A stretch of 64,000 nt of DNA from Clostridiales bacterium (GTDB lineage Bacteria; Bacillota; Clostridia; Oscillospirales; Oscillospiraceae): NCBI GenBank assembly GCA_003150485.1, contig QALX01000004.1, positions 17,908 through 81,907 on the forward strand. Direction: 5' to 3'. Of the stretch, positions 7,345 through 16,248 are shown in pieces (position 1 is the first letter of the stretch; every line of letters begins with the position of its first letter). Below the pieces are notes generated by a model. That model was not told the origin of the DNA, made no database searches, and saw nothing but the letters and a program-made list of their open reading frames with translations. The position numbers and the translations under genes are program-made.

Positions 7345-8813
7345 ACTGCCGTTCCTCCTTTCGGTACTCTTTGATGCCAATCCGTATCCAGCTGATAGGC
7401 ATGGGCAGCGCCCAGCACCTTTGCCTCACCCAGGGCCGGGCCAATCAGCTGGGCCCCGATGGGCATCCCGTTCCGGTCAAAGCCGCAGGGCACCGAGATA
7501 CCGGGCAGGCCTGCCAGATTCACAGACACGGTATAGATATCGCTCAGGTACATTTGCAGGGGATCGCTCAGGCTGGCGCCCAGCTTGGGCGCAGTGGCGG
7601 GCGCCACCGGCATGAGCATCAGGTCGTACTGCTCAAAGGCCTTGTCAAAGGCATCCTTGATCAGGGCCTTCACCTGCATGGCTTTTTTATAGTAGGCATC
7701 GTAATAACCGGTGGAGAGCACGAAGGTCCCCAGCAGAATCCGCCGCTTCACCTCGCTGCCGAAGCCCTGAGTCCGGGTTTTGTTGTACAGATCGGTCAGG
7801 TCGGTGTAATCCTCCGCCCGCCAGCCATACTTGACTCCGTCAAAGCGAGACAGGTTGGAGCTGGCTTCCGCCGAGGCCAGGATATAGTACGTGGGCACCA
7901 CATACTCCATAATGGGCAGTTGGAACTCCTCCACCTGGGCACCGCGGCCCTTGAGAACCTCCGCCACACCCAGAACACTCTCCCGGACCTCCGGGTCCAG
8001 GCCGCTGCCAAAGCAGTCCGCGGGAATCCCCACCTTCATCCCCTTCAGATCGCCGGTAAGACCGTCCAGGAGACCGCCGCCGGTGATATTCAGCGAGGTG
8101 CCGTCGTGGGGGTCTTTCCCCATGATGGTATCCAGAACGGCAGCGCAGTCGGCCGCGCTCTTGGCCACCGGCCCCATCTGATCCAGAGAGGATGCGTAGG
8201 CAATCAGGCCATACCGGGACACGGTGCCGTAGGTGGGCTTCATGCCGGTGACACCACAGTAGGCTGCGGGCTGACGGATGGAACCGCCGGTGTCGGAACC
8301 GATGGCGTACCAGCACTCCCGGGCGGCAACTGCGGCAGCAGCCCCGCCGGAGGAACCGCCGGGCACCCGGGTCAGATCCCAGGGATTTTTCGTTGCCCCG
8401 TAGAAAGAGGTCTCCGAGGTAGAGCCCATGGCGAACTCATCCATGTTCAGCTTTCCCACCATCACGCCGCCGGCCTGATGGAGCTTTTCCATCACTGTAG
8501 CGTCGTAGGCCGGTCGGAAGTCTCCCAAAATCTTAGAGGCGCAGGTGGTTTTGACGCCCCAGGTGCAGATGTTGTCCTTAATGCCCATGGGAACCCCGGC
8601 CAGGGGACCGGTCAGTTCGCCGGAGGTGATTTTCTGCTGAATCGTTTCCGCCTCCGCCAGAGCCTGCTCCCGCAGGACAGTGATAAAAGCGTTGTTGGCC
8701 TCATTTTCTCTGGCGATGGCCTCCAGGGCAGCCTCGGTAGCCTCCCGGACGGACACTTCGCCCGATTGTATCTTCTGCCCCAGTTCCAGGGCGGACAGTT
8801 CCAATAAACCCAT
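7341..8813 (-). CDS. gatA: Asp-tRNA(Asn)/Glu-tRNA(Gln) amidotransferase subunit A
   Basis: Encodes 490 residues. GatA is the amidase that hydrolyses glutamine and channels ammonia to GatB. The Lys-cisSer-Ser catalytic triad is visible: Lys in GVPMGIKDN near residue 80, the first Ser in PGGSSGGAAAAVA and the nucleophile Ser in GSDTGGSIRQPA. The C-terminal third contains the usual Gly-rich LAGLPGISVPCGF segment. The stop codon overlaps the gatB start by four bases, and the gene starts 12 bases after gatC ends. Together with GatB and GatC it makes a heterotrimer that can amidate Asp-tRNA(Asn), Glu-tRNA(Gln) or both; the operon partner aspS and the Asn T-box favour Asn here. Confidence 0.98.
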   Translation of the reverse strand: MGLLELSALELGQKIQSGEVSVREATEAALEAIARENEANNAFITVLREQALAEAETIQQKITSGELTGPLAGVPMGIKDNICTWGVKTTCASKILGDFRPAYDATVMEKLHQAGGVMVGKLNMDEFAMGSTSETSFYGATKNPWDLTRVPGGSSGGAAAAVAARECWYAIGSDTGGSIRQPAAYCGVTGMKPTYGTVSRYGLIAYASSLDQMGPVAKSAADCAAVLDTIMGKDPHDGTSLNITGGGLLDGLTGDLKGMKVGIPADCFGSGLDPEVRESVLGVAEVLKGRGAQVEEFQLPIMEYVVPTYYILASAEASSNLSRFDGVKYGWRAEDYTDLTDLYNKTRTQGFGSEVKRRILLGTFVLSTGYYDAYYKKAMQVKALIKDAFDKAFEQYDLMLMPVAPATAPKLGASLSDPLQMYLSDIYTVSVNLAGLPGISVPCGFDRNGMPIGAQLIGPALGEAKVLGAAHAYQLDTDWHQRVPKGGTAV

Positions 8814-8825
8814 CGTATTCCCTCC

Positions 8826-9113
8826 TCACTCCACGGTCTTGGGCACCAGAAAGGCACTTTCATCGTGGGCCGGCGCGTTGCCCATCAGCTCTGCATGGTG
8901 GCCAAAATCCACCACTTCGTCCTCCCGCAGCACGTTTTTCACCGGGAAGGTGTGGCTCATGGGCTCTACGCCTTCGGTATCCAGCCGGTTGAGAATCTCC
9001 ACGTAGTCGATGATCTGCTCCAGCTTCTCTGCCATCTCCGCCTTTTCCGCTTCCGGCAGACTCAGCCGGGACAGTTCGGAGACGTAATCTACCATTTCCG
9101 TCGTAATCTTCAT
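8826..9113 (-). CDS. gatC: Asp-tRNA(Asn)/Glu-tRNA(Gln) amidotransferase subunit C
   Basis: Encodes 95 residues, the family norm. GatC wraps around GatA and stabilises the GatAB complex; it has no catalytic residues. The N-terminal helices carry the typical VDYVSELSRLSLPEAEKAEM segment, and the C-terminal half contains EPMSHTFPVKNVLREDEV, the usual conserved region that ends family members. GAGGAAAAG precedes the ATG. It follows aspS by 22 bases in the same operon. Confidence 0.96.
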   Translation of the reverse strand: MKITTEMVDYVSELSRLSLPEAEKAEMAEKLEQIIDYVEILNRLDTEGVEPMSHTFPVKNVLREDEVVDFGHHAELMGNAPAHDESAFLVPKTVE

Positions 9114-9135
9114 CGCTTTTCCTCACTCCCACTCA

Positions 9136-10458
9136 TCAGGGCTCCAGCCGGCTCAGGTCTCTGGGGAACAGGCTGGCGTAGCGCACGTTGTCCAGGCCAC
9201 ACAGCTTCATGGTCAGCCGCTCCAGGCCAATACCCAAGCCGCCGTGGGGCGGCATGCCGTGCTTGTGAATCATCAGGTAGCTCTCAAACTCCTCCGGATC
9301 CATGCCCTTGCACTTCATCTTCTCCACCTGGGCGGCGTAGTCGTGGATGCGCTGGCCGCCGGTGGTCACCTCCATGCCCCGGAACAGCAGGTCAAAGGAC
9401 AAGGTGTACTTTGAGTTCTCCGGGTCGTCCATGGCGTAGAAAGGACGCTTTTTCACCGGGTAATGGGTGATGAACACAAAGTCCGCGCCGCACTCCTCCT
9501 GGAAGTAGCGGCCAATGTTGGCCTCCTCCTCCGGTTCCAGGTCGTAGGGGTCCCGGATGGGGCGATGGTACTTCTCAGCCGCCAGCTGCTTGGCCTCGTC
9601 GAACTTGCAGACCGGAATTTCGTCCACCTTGGGAAGAGTGATCCCCAGCCGTTTGATATCCTCTGCGTACTCGGTTTTCAACAGCTGAACCGCCTGCTTC
9701 AGGAAGCCCTGTTCCATCTCCATCACATCGTAGAAGGAGTCGATATAGCCCATCTCAAAGTCCATGGAGATATATTCATTCAGGTGGCGGGTAGTGGCGT
9801 GCTTTTCCGCCCGAAACACCGGTGCCACTTCATAGACCCGCTCAAAGACCCCCACCATCATCTGTTTATAGAACTGGGGGGACTGGGCCAGAAAGGCCTT
9901 CTTGTTAAAGTATTCCATCCGGAAGATGTTGCTGCCGCCTTCTGCCCCGGCGTGGACGATCTTGGGGGTATGGATCTCCGTAAAGCCCTGCCCCTGCAAA
10001 TGCTCGTGGAAAGCCCGGCAGATCCCCTCCTGAATCCGGAACACACTGCGGGTTCTCAGGTTGCGCAGCACCAGAGGCCGCAGGGACAGCTCGGTATCCA
10101 GGTTCAGCTTCATTTTGTACTTGTTAATGGGCACCGGCATCCCCTCAGCGGGATGGGTCAGCACAGTGATCTGGGAGACCACTACTTCCCGACCGCCCGG
10201 CGCCCGTTCATCGGCGTGGAGCAAGCCGGTAACCCGCAGCGTCGCCTCTTCCACCACTTTGCTCAGGTCAATCTCCTTCCCGCAGACACACTGGATCAGG
10301 CCCCAATCCATCCGCAGCTTCAAAAAGGTGACACCACCAAAAGGACGCAGCGCATGGACCGCACCATGGATGGTCACGTTCTGGTTCAGATGCTCCTCAC
10401 CCATCACTTCCTGATAAGGCAAATCGCGTCGTTCCATTTTGCCAGTCAAAAACTCCAT
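9136..10458 (-). CDS. aspS: Archaeal-type (probably non-discriminating) aspartyl-tRNA synthetase
   Basis: Encodes 440 residues, the length of archaeal-type AspRS and about 150 shorter than the bacterial form, since the GAD insertion domain is absent. It charges tRNA with aspartate. The N-terminal OB-fold anticodon domain spans residues 20-125. Class II motifs follow: motif 2 as YEVAPVFRAEKHATTRHLNEY and motif 3 as GLGIGLERLTMKLCGL. Its operon with gatCAB and the Asn-type T-box leader imply that it forms Asp-tRNA(Asn) for amidation, so it is likely non-discriminating or tRNA(Asn)-preferring. A separate bacterial-type AspRS may exist elsewhere. The ATG at 10458 is preceded by a modest GAAAGGGATGTGAG site; a second ATG 7 codons in has no site. 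Confidence 0.95.
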   Translation of the reverse strand: MEFLTGKMERRDLPYQEVMGEEHLNQNVTIHGAVHALRPFGGVTFLKLRMDWGLIQCVCGKEIDLSKVVEEATLRVTGLLHADERAPGGREVVVSQITVLTHPAEGMPVPINKYKMKLNLDTELSLRPLVLRNLRTRSVFRIQEGICRAFHEHLQGQGFTEIHTPKIVHAGAEGGSNIFRMEYFNKKAFLAQSPQFYKQMMVGVFERVYEVAPVFRAEKHATTRHLNEYISMDFEMGYIDSFYDVMEMEQGFLKQAVQLLKTEYAEDIKRLGITLPKVDEIPVCKFDEAKQLAAEKYHRPIRDPYDLEPEEEANIGRYFQEECGADFVFITHYPVKKRPFYAMDDPENSKYTLSFDLLFRGMEVTTGGQRIHDYAAQVEKMKCKGMDPEEFESYLMIHKHGMPPHGGLGIGLERLTMKLCGLDNVRYASLFPRDLSRLEP

Positions 10459-10524
10459 TCAAACTCACATCCCTTTCCTCATTTCGCCGCCGCCGGCGGC
10501 ATCGCTCTCAGCTTACAGGCTGAG

Positions 10525-10808
10525 AATAAAAAAAGTCCCGGGCTGTATTCTCATACAGTCCGGGACGGAATTACGACAGCATAAATTCCGCGGTACCACC
10601 CGCGTTGCATCTCGCCATTGAAATGTCACTCTAGTTCCCTTAACGCGGGACCCTCGGAACAGGCTACCCAATCCATCTCAGTGGATGCTCACCTGCTCAG
10701 CTCCGGAGCGTTGCGCCTGTCCGTCTCTCACCAATCGGGCTTTCAGCCGGTGACCCGATCTCTCTGGGGCTCAGAAAACCGGACGCGGTCTCCTTCTTCG
10801 CTATTGTT
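10525..10808 (-). promoter_or_regulatory. T-box leader, candidate specifier AAC (Asn)
   Basis: The leader has all key T-box parts on the minus strand. The distal Stem I shows an AGAGAG bulge next to a 6-bp stem (ATCGGG/CCCGAT) closed by a loop with GGCTGAAAG. The T-box sequence GGGTGGTACCGCGG lies at 10605-10592. A terminator hairpin (10566-10535; stem with TCCCGG and CCGGGA) is followed by a T-run. In the lower Stem I an internal loop between GGAG/CTCC and GCG/CGC displays AAC at 10712-10710, read as the asparagine codon. It should let uncharged tRNA(Asn) turn on aspS-gatCAB. The T-box identity is firm; the codon is my structural reading. Confidence 0.9.
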
Positions 10809-10815
10809 CTTCTTT

Positions 10816-10844
10816 AGTTTACCCATCCTCTCCCCTATTGTCAA
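10816..10844 (-). promoter_or_regulatory. Promoter of the aspS-gatCAB operon
   Basis: Minus strand TTGACA (10844-10839), 17-base spacer and TAAACT (10821-10816). Transcription should begin near 10808, just before the T-box Stem I. Confidence 0.75.
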
Positions 10845-10918
10845 CCCAGAAATTTTACCCATTCTCCTCCACTTTATCCCAGCACATTTCTCCTTTTTGA
10901 CGAAATTTACCGTTTTGC

Positions 10919-10951
10919 AAAAAAACGCCCTGGAGGATTCCCTCCAGGGCG
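10919..10951 (-). terminator. Terminator of the V-ATPase operon
   Basis: CGCCCTGGAGG pairs with CCTCCAGGGCG (4-base loop). Read leftwards it is followed by seven T residues. It lies about 45 bases past the ntpD stop. Confidence 0.92.
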
Positions 10952-10996
10952 CCTGTGTTTTGATGGGAAAGCAGTTCTGCTCTTGCGTGAAAATCC

Positions 10997-11689
10997 TTAC
11001 TGGGCTTTGTACTGCTCCAGCATCTCGGCGTCTTCACGGCGCTTCGCGTTGATCTCCTCTTCCAGCATCATATCCTTTACCTTCATCAGGCGAATGGTGT
11101 TGTTGCGCTCGTTCTCGTCCAGCTTCATGGAAATGTACTTGATACTCTCCTCCATATCGGGGATCATCACGTACTCCAGAGCATTGACGCGGCGGCGGGT
11201 CTTTTCGATCTCCTCTGCCAGCAGCTGGGTGGTCTTTTCGATCTGCGCCAGCTTGAGCATATCCTCAAACACCGAGGACAGGGCATCCACAGCGCCGTCC
11301 AGCTCACAGGAGGTGGTGGCAAAACTGTAGGGATAGATATCACTGCTGCCCGGGTTCTGGGTGCTGAAGTGGTAGACCGGGGTATCCACGGACATGATAT
11401 TCTGGAACGTCATGTTCAGTTCCACGCTCTGCTTGGGATAGAGCAGGGACTGTTCCAGCATTTCCGAGGACATCAGCGCAGAGGCAACGGTGAAGGAGCC
11501 GTGGGCACGCATCATCGCCTTTTCCACCCGGGTTCTCAGCGCCCGGTTCTCGCGGATCATGTCCAGGAACTGCTTCATCAGCTCATCACGCTTATCCTTC
11601 AGGAGCTTATGGCCTCGCGTCGCTGTTTTCAGCTTCTTCTTCAGCCGGGTCAGCTCCATACGGGTTGCGTTTACAGTGGTGGAAGGCAT
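10997..11689 (-). CDS. ntpD: V-type ATPase subunit D (central rotor shaft)
   Basis: Encodes 230 residues. Subunit D is the coiled-coil axle that turns inside the A3B3 ring and connects to subunits F (NtpG) and C. The protein is almost entirely helical with a long basic N-terminal coil (TRMELTRLKKKLKTATRGHKLLKDKRDEL), the classic D-subunit signature, and a second long coil ending with RRVNALEYVMIPDMEESIKYI. Length matches the family (200-230). The start follows GGAGGGG just after the ntpB stop. It is the last gene of the operon, as in Enterococcus hirae, and is followed by a strong terminator. Confidence 0.96.
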   Translation of the reverse strand: MPSTTVNATRMELTRLKKKLKTATRGHKLLKDKRDELMKQFLDMIRENRALRTRVEKAMMRAHGSFTVASALMSSEMLEQSLLYPKQSVELNMTFQNIMSVDTPVYHFSTQNPGSSDIYPYSFATTSCELDGAVDALSSVFEDMLKLAQIEKTTQLLAEEIEKTRRRVNALEYVMIPDMEESIKYISMKLDENERNNTIRLMKVKDMMLEEEINAKRREDAEMLEQYKAQ

Positions 11690-11703
11690 CTGTTAACCCC
11701 TCC

Positions 11704-13086
11704 TTACTGCTTGTCTTTTTTCGGCATATACTTTTCGATCATTTCCGGCTTAATCCGCTTCAGCTCGTTCTCAGGCAGGATGCTCAGCAGATCCCAGCCC
11801 AGATCCAACGTTTCAAAGATGGAACGGTTCTCGTCCGCACCCTGAGCCACATAGCGCTTTTCAAACTCGTCCGCAAACTTGGCGTACAGCAGGTCGGTAG
11901 GAGACAGGGCCGCCTCGCCCAAGATGGACATCAGCTCTTTGTTTTCCTTACCGGTTGCATAGGCCGCAAACAGCTGGTTCATGGTGCCGGAGTGATCCTC
12001 GCGGGTCTTGCCTTCGCCGGTACCCTTGTCCTTCAGACGGGACAGGGAGGGCAGCACATCCACGGGAGGCAGGATGCCCTTCCGGTACAGCTCACGGGAC
12101 AGGATGATCTGGCCCTCGGTGATATAGCCGGTCAGGTCGGGGATGGGATGGGTCTTGTCGTCCTCCGGCATGGTCAGGATGGGGATCATGGTGATGGAAC
12201 CAGGTTCGCCCAGATGACGGCCGGCACGCTCGTACATGGTGGCCAAGTCGGTATACAGATAGCCGGGGTAGCCACGGCGGCCGGGGACTTCTTTCTTTGC
12301 CGCAGAGACCTCACGGAGGGCCTCGGCGTAGTTGGTAATGTCGGTCAGGATGACCAGCACGTGCATCCCCTTGTCAAAGGCCAGGTACTCGGCTGCGGTC
12401 AGGGCCATACGGGGGGTAGAAATACGTTCGATGGCCGGGTCGTTTGCCAGATTGATAAACAGCACGGTACGGTCGATGGCGCCGGTGCGGCGGAACTCCT
12501 GGACAAAGTACTCAGACTCTTCGAAGGTGATGCCGATGGCGGCGAAGACGACGGCGAAGTTTGACTCGCCGTCCAGCACCTTTGCCTGACGGGCGATCTG
12601 AGCGGCCAGCTGGTTGTGAGGCAGACCGGAGCCGGAGAAAATCGGCAGCTTCTGACCACGGACCAGGGTATTCAGACCGTCGATGGTAGAGATGCCGGTC
12701 TGGATAAACTCGTTGGGATAGTCCCGGGCAGCCGGGTTCATGGCCAAGCCGTTGATATCCCGATGGGCCTCAGCCAGGATGGCCGGGCCGTCATCGATGG
12801 GTTCACCCATGCCGGAGAAGACGCGGCCCAACATATCGCCGGACACGGCCAGATCCAGAGGACGGCCCAGGAAGCGAATCTTAGACTCGCTCAGGTTGAT
12901 ACCGGCGGAGGGCTCGAAGAGCTGGACAACTGCCTTGTCGCCGTTGACCTCCAGCACCTTGCCGCGGCGGATCTCGCCGTTGGGCAGCTCAATCTCGCAC
13001 AGTTCGTCGTAAGTGACGCCGGAGACGCGCCGGACGACCATCAGAGGGCCGGAGATTTCCTCGATTGTACGATATTCTTTAATCAT
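11704..13086 (-). CDS. ntpB: V-type ATPase subunit B (regulatory/non-catalytic)
   Basis: Encodes 460 residues. Subunit B alternates with A in the hexameric head and contributes to the nucleotide-binding interface without a working P-loop. In place of the Walker A motif it has IFSGSGLPHNQLAAQIARQ, the hallmark of B subunits. FLNLANDPAIERI-type sequence (here FINLANDPAIERISTPRMAL) and RRGYPGYLYTDLATMYERAG are other family marks. The start ATG overlaps the ntpA stop by one base (TGATG), giving tight translational coupling for the 3:3 head. The stop is followed at once by the ntpD ribosome binding site. Confidence 0.98.
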   Translation of the reverse strand: MIKEYRTIEEISGPLMVVRRVSGVTYDELCEIELPNGEIRRGKVLEVNGDKAVVQLFEPSAGINLSESKIRFLGRPLDLAVSGDMLGRVFSGMGEPIDDGPAILAEAHRDINGLAMNPAARDYPNEFIQTGISTIDGLNTLVRGQKLPIFSGSGLPHNQLAAQIARQAKVLDGESNFAVVFAAIGITFEESEYFVQEFRRTGAIDRTVLFINLANDPAIERISTPRMALTAAEYLAFDKGMHVLVILTDITNYAEALREVSAAKKEVPGRRGYPGYLYTDLATMYERAGRHLGEPGSITMIPILTMPEDDKTHPIPDLTGYITEGQIILSRELYRKGILPPVDVLPSLSRLKDKGTGEGKTREDHSGTMNQLFAAYATGKENKELMSILGEAALSPTDLLYAKFADEFEKRYVAQGADENRSIFETLDLGWDLLSILPENELKRIKPEMIEKYMPKKDKQ

Positions 13087-14858
13087 CAGTCAGCCTCCCC
13101 TTCTCCTACGATAGTGGCGATCTGGCCCTCCATGTCGACAGCCAGCTGCTTGTAGACCTCTTCGTACTGGTCAACAGGCACGTTCTTTGCACGGCCCATG
13201 CCGACACGGGCGTCGATGCTGAACAGAGCGTACAGGGGGGCTCCCTTCTGGATAGCATCCCGGCACAGCCGGTCATAGTCCAGGATGATGGAAAGCATCT
13301 GGAGCTGACGGCCGTAGTCGGAATAGGAGTCGATGTCCGCGAAAGCGTTCTGCTGCAGGAAGTCCTCCCGGAGAATACGGGCGGTTTCCAAGGTCAGCTG
13401 ATCGTTGGGGGACAGGGAATCTTTGCCGACCAGCTGGACGATTTCGTTCAGCTCGGCCTCTTCCTGGAGGATAGCCATGGCCTTGTCCCGATTCTCGAAG
13501 AACTTTTTGCCCAGCTTTTCATCGTACCAGGGCCGCAGAGAGTCCAGATACAGGGAGTAGGAGTTCAGCCAGTTGATAGCTGGGAAATGACGGCGGTAGG
13601 CCAGGGACGCGTCCAGGGACCAGAACACCTTGACGATCCGCATGGTGCCCTGGGAAACCGGCTCGGACAGGTCGCCGCCGGGAGGGGAAACAGCGCCCAC
13701 GGCAGTCAGAGAGCCCTTCCGCTCCCCGTCGCTGCCGGTGAGACACTCCACCATGCCGGCCCGTTCATAGAACTGAGCCAAACGGGAGGCCAGGTAAGCG
13801 GGATAGCCTTCTTCACCGGGCATCTCTTCCAGACGGCCGGACATCTCACGCAGAGCCTCTGCCCAGCGGGAGGTGGAGTCGGCGATTACCGCCACATCGT
13901 AGCCCATGTCACGGAAGTACTCCGCGATGGTGATACCGGTGTAGACAGACGCTTCACGGGCCGCCACGGGCATATCCGAGGTGTTGGCAATAAGGACGGT
14001 CCGCTTCATCAGGGACTCCCCGGTGCGGGGGTCCACCAGCTCCGGGAACTCCCGGAGAACGTCGGTCATCTCGTTGCCGCGCTCACCGCAGCCGATATAG
14101 ACCACGATGTCCACGTCAGACCACTTGGCCAACTGGTGCTGCACTACGGTCTTACCGGAACCGAAGGGGCCGGGAACGGCCGCAGCACCGCCCTTGGCGA
14201 TGGGGAACATGGTGTCGATGATCCGCTGACCGGAGCACAGAGGCACCACGGGGGGGAACTTTTTTCTGTAGGGACGGCCAATACGGACTGGCCACTTCTG
14301 GATCATGGTCAGTTCCTTCTTCTCGCCGCCGTCGGTGGTCAGGGTGGCGACCACATCGGTGACGGTGTAGGAGCCGCTGCTGATTTTGTCGATGGTACCG
14401 GAAACGCCGTGGGGCACCATGATCTTATGCACGGTGGAGCTGGTTTCCTGAACGGTACCGATGATGTCGCCGGTGGACACCTTGTCGCCGGCCTTGACGG
14501 TTGCCTTGAACTCCCACTTCTTCTCGCGGTTCAGGGCGGGCACCTGGATGCCTCTTGCGATGGTGGCGCCGGAGACCTTCATGATCTCCTCCAGGGGACG
14601 CTGAATGCCGTCATAAATATTTTCCAGCAGGCCGGGGCCCAGTTCCACGGACAGGGGTGCGCCGGTGGAAATAACTTCCGCGCCGGGGCCAATGCCGGAG
14701 GTTTCCTCGTAGACCTGAATTGCGGCGGAATCGCCGTTCATCGTCAGAATTTCACCGATCAGATGCTGTTCGCCTACTCGGACCACGTCTGCCATATTGG
14801 CGTCCTGCATACCGGTGGCAACCACCAGCGGGCCGGATACCTTAACGATTTTGCCCAT
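13086..14858 (-). CDS. ntpA: V-type ATPase catalytic subunit A
   Basis: Encodes 590 residues, the standard length. This is the ATP-hydrolysing head subunit. Visible features are the N-terminal beta-barrel, the long non-homologous insertion around residues 110-200 that marks A subunits (VPHGVSGTIDKI), the P-loop GPFGSGKT and the catalytic Glu region GCGERGNEMTDVLREFPEL, then SRWAEALREMSGRLEEMPGEEGYPAYL. It follows ntpG after about 60 bases. The A subunit is the definitive mark of a V/A-type enzyme rather than an F-type ATP synthase. Whether the complex works as a pump or a synthase is not decided by sequence. Confidence 0.98.
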   Translation of the reverse strand: MGKIVKVSGPLVVATGMQDANMADVVRVGEQHLIGEILTMNGDSAAIQVYEETSGIGPGAEVISTGAPLSVELGPGLLENIYDGIQRPLEEIMKVSGATIARGIQVPALNREKKWEFKATVKAGDKVSTGDIIGTVQETSSTVHKIMVPHGVSGTIDKISSGSYTVTDVVATLTTDGGEKKELTMIQKWPVRIGRPYRKKFPPVVPLCSGQRIIDTMFPIAKGGAAAVPGPFGSGKTVVQHQLAKWSDVDIVVYIGCGERGNEMTDVLREFPELVDPRTGESLMKRTVLIANTSDMPVAAREASVYTGITIAEYFRDMGYDVAVIADSTSRWAEALREMSGRLEEMPGEEGYPAYLASRLAQFYERAGMVECLTGSDGERKGSLTAVGAVSPPGGDLSEPVSQGTMRIVKVFWSLDASLAYRRHFPAINWLNSYSLYLDSLRPWYDEKLGKKFFENRDKAMAILQEEAELNEIVQLVGKDSLSPNDQLTLETARILREDFLQQNAFADIDSYSDYGRQLQMLSIILDYDRLCRDAIQKGAPLYALFSIDARVGMGRAKNVPVDQYEEVYKQLAVDMEGQIATIVGEGEAD

Positions 14859-14918
14859 TAGGTTTCATACCTTCTTTCCTATTTCAGGTTCAAGCACATC
14901 AGCATTGCTGCTGAACGA

Positions 14919-15230
14919 TTACAGAATGTCTGCGCCGACCGCCCGTTCCACGGAATCGGTGATGTTCTGCATCCCGATCCCCAGGGAGCCGGACTTGCCG
15001 GGAATAAGGATGATAGCCGGAATAACGGCATCCTTATACTTTTTCACCTCATCCTGCATCTGCTCCGCAAACTGCTCGGTGAGGTAGATGATAGCGGTCT
15101 CGCCATCCCGGGCCAGCCGGTGGAGAATTTTCCGCGCTTCCTCCGCTGTCTCAGCCGGATGCACATCCAGCCCCAGGGTCTTGAAGCCCAGAACACTTTC
15201 CCGGTCGCCCAACACTGCGATCTTATACAT
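14919..15230 (-). CDS. ntpG: V-type ATPase subunit F (NtpG)
   Basis: Encodes 103 residues, typical of the small F subunit that joins the D shaft and helps couple rotation. The N-terminus MYKIAVLGDRESVLGFKTLGLDV is the diagnostic start of the family, a Rossmann-like alpha/beta fold, and the central EEARKILHRLARDGETAIIYLTE segment follows. The start overlaps the end of ntpC by eight bases, so translation is probably coupled. Confidence 0.94.
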   Translation of the reverse strand: MYKIAVLGDRESVLGFKTLGLDVHPAETAEEARKILHRLARDGETAIIYLTEQFAEQMQDEVKKYKDAVIPAIILIPGKSGSLGIGMQNITDSVERAVGADIL

Positions 15231-16221
15231 AAGCGTTACGCAACCTTTCCCGGATCACGTCGGCAGGCAGATCTGCCAGACGGCCCGTCATGATAATGCG
15301 GATTGCGGTGAACTCATTGTCCTTGGCTGAGACGTATCCCAGCAGGGGCTGTTCACCAAAGGCCACATATTTGGCCTGCTGCATATAGGCGTTCACTGCA
15401 TCATCACACGCCTTTTCAAAGCCGGTGAGTCCGTCGCCCTGTACGGCAATCTGGCCCGCAGCGGCGGCCGCCTCCAGGGGGGTGGCAAAGTAGACGCTCT
15501 CCAGTGCCTCTCCGTCCGCCGCCTTCAGGACACGGGCCTCGCTGACGCTGCCGCCGGGAAACAGGACTGTAGCCAGATAGTCGGCGTCCCGGCCCATCCG
15601 CAGCACCCGGACAACGCTGCGCAGGTTGGCGGCGTCCACCAGCATCTGGACGTACCCCTTCAGGAAATCGGAACGGCTCTCATGAGCCAGGTGCTCCAGC
15701 TCCTGGAAGTAAGCCTTGTCCAGAATCAGGTCAGAGCGCTGAGGATCGCGGGTAGCGCCCAGGACCTCCCGGGCCTGGACAATGGCGGCGGCCAGGGTCT
15801 CGGGAATGTCCCGGAACTCCGACTTCTGCACCGCTTCCTCCAGCACCTTCGGGGGCACCCGGCCGGTATCCACCAGCAGGCGGCCGGGGTTCAGGCGCAG
15901 GGCCTCGGACTTCAGCAGCGCCTTGGCGTTGTGATAATCGTACTTGACCTTGAACACATCCAGCATAGCCTCGTTGGGCGCCAGACCGCTCAGCTCAGCG
16001 AACACTTCCTCTCTGGCCTGGGCCAGAATCTCGTCCACTGTGTCCACGTTTACCACAGACAGCTCCGGGTAGCCGCATTCCACCAGCACCTTGGCGGCGT
16101 CCTCTACTGTGGCCGCCTCCAACATCCGGTCCATGCGCTCCCGATCCAGCAGACGGGATTCCATGGCCCGAATCTTTGTGGAAAGATACAGATACTCTGT
16201 ATCCTTAATTTTTTTAGACAA
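15223..16221 (-). CDS. ntpC: V-type ATPase subunit C (rotor-top subunit d)
   Basis: Encodes 332 residues, matching the funnel-shaped C/d subunit that sits on the proteolipid ring and receives the central shaft. It is mostly helical and soluble, with the family-like opening YLYLSTKIRAMESRLLDRERMDRMLEA and repeated three-helix units (three similar VTASP-type lobes). The start codon is TTG: AAGGAGGG lies seven bases upstream and no ATG fits the family's N-terminus, so the rare start seems real and may lower its yield compared with its neighbours, consistent with one copy per complex. Confidence 0.94.
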   Translation of the reverse strand: MSKKIKDTEYLYLSTKIRAMESRLLDRERMDRMLEAATVEDAAKVLVECGYPELSVVNVDTVDEILAQAREEVFAELSGLAPNEAMLDVFKVKYDYHNAKALLKSEALRLNPGRLLVDTGRVPPKVLEEAVQKSEFRDIPETLAAAIVQAREVLGATRDPQRSDLILDKAYFQELEHLAHESRSDFLKGYVQMLVDAANLRSVVRVLRMGRDADYLATVLFPGGSVSEARVLKAADGEALESVYFATPLEAAAAAGQIAVQGDGLTGFEKACDDAVNAYMQQAKYVAFGEQPLLGYVSAKDNEFTAIRIIMTGRLADLPADVIRERLRNAYV

Positions 16222-16248
16222 TTCGAGTCCCTCCTTTTCAGGAGCGCG

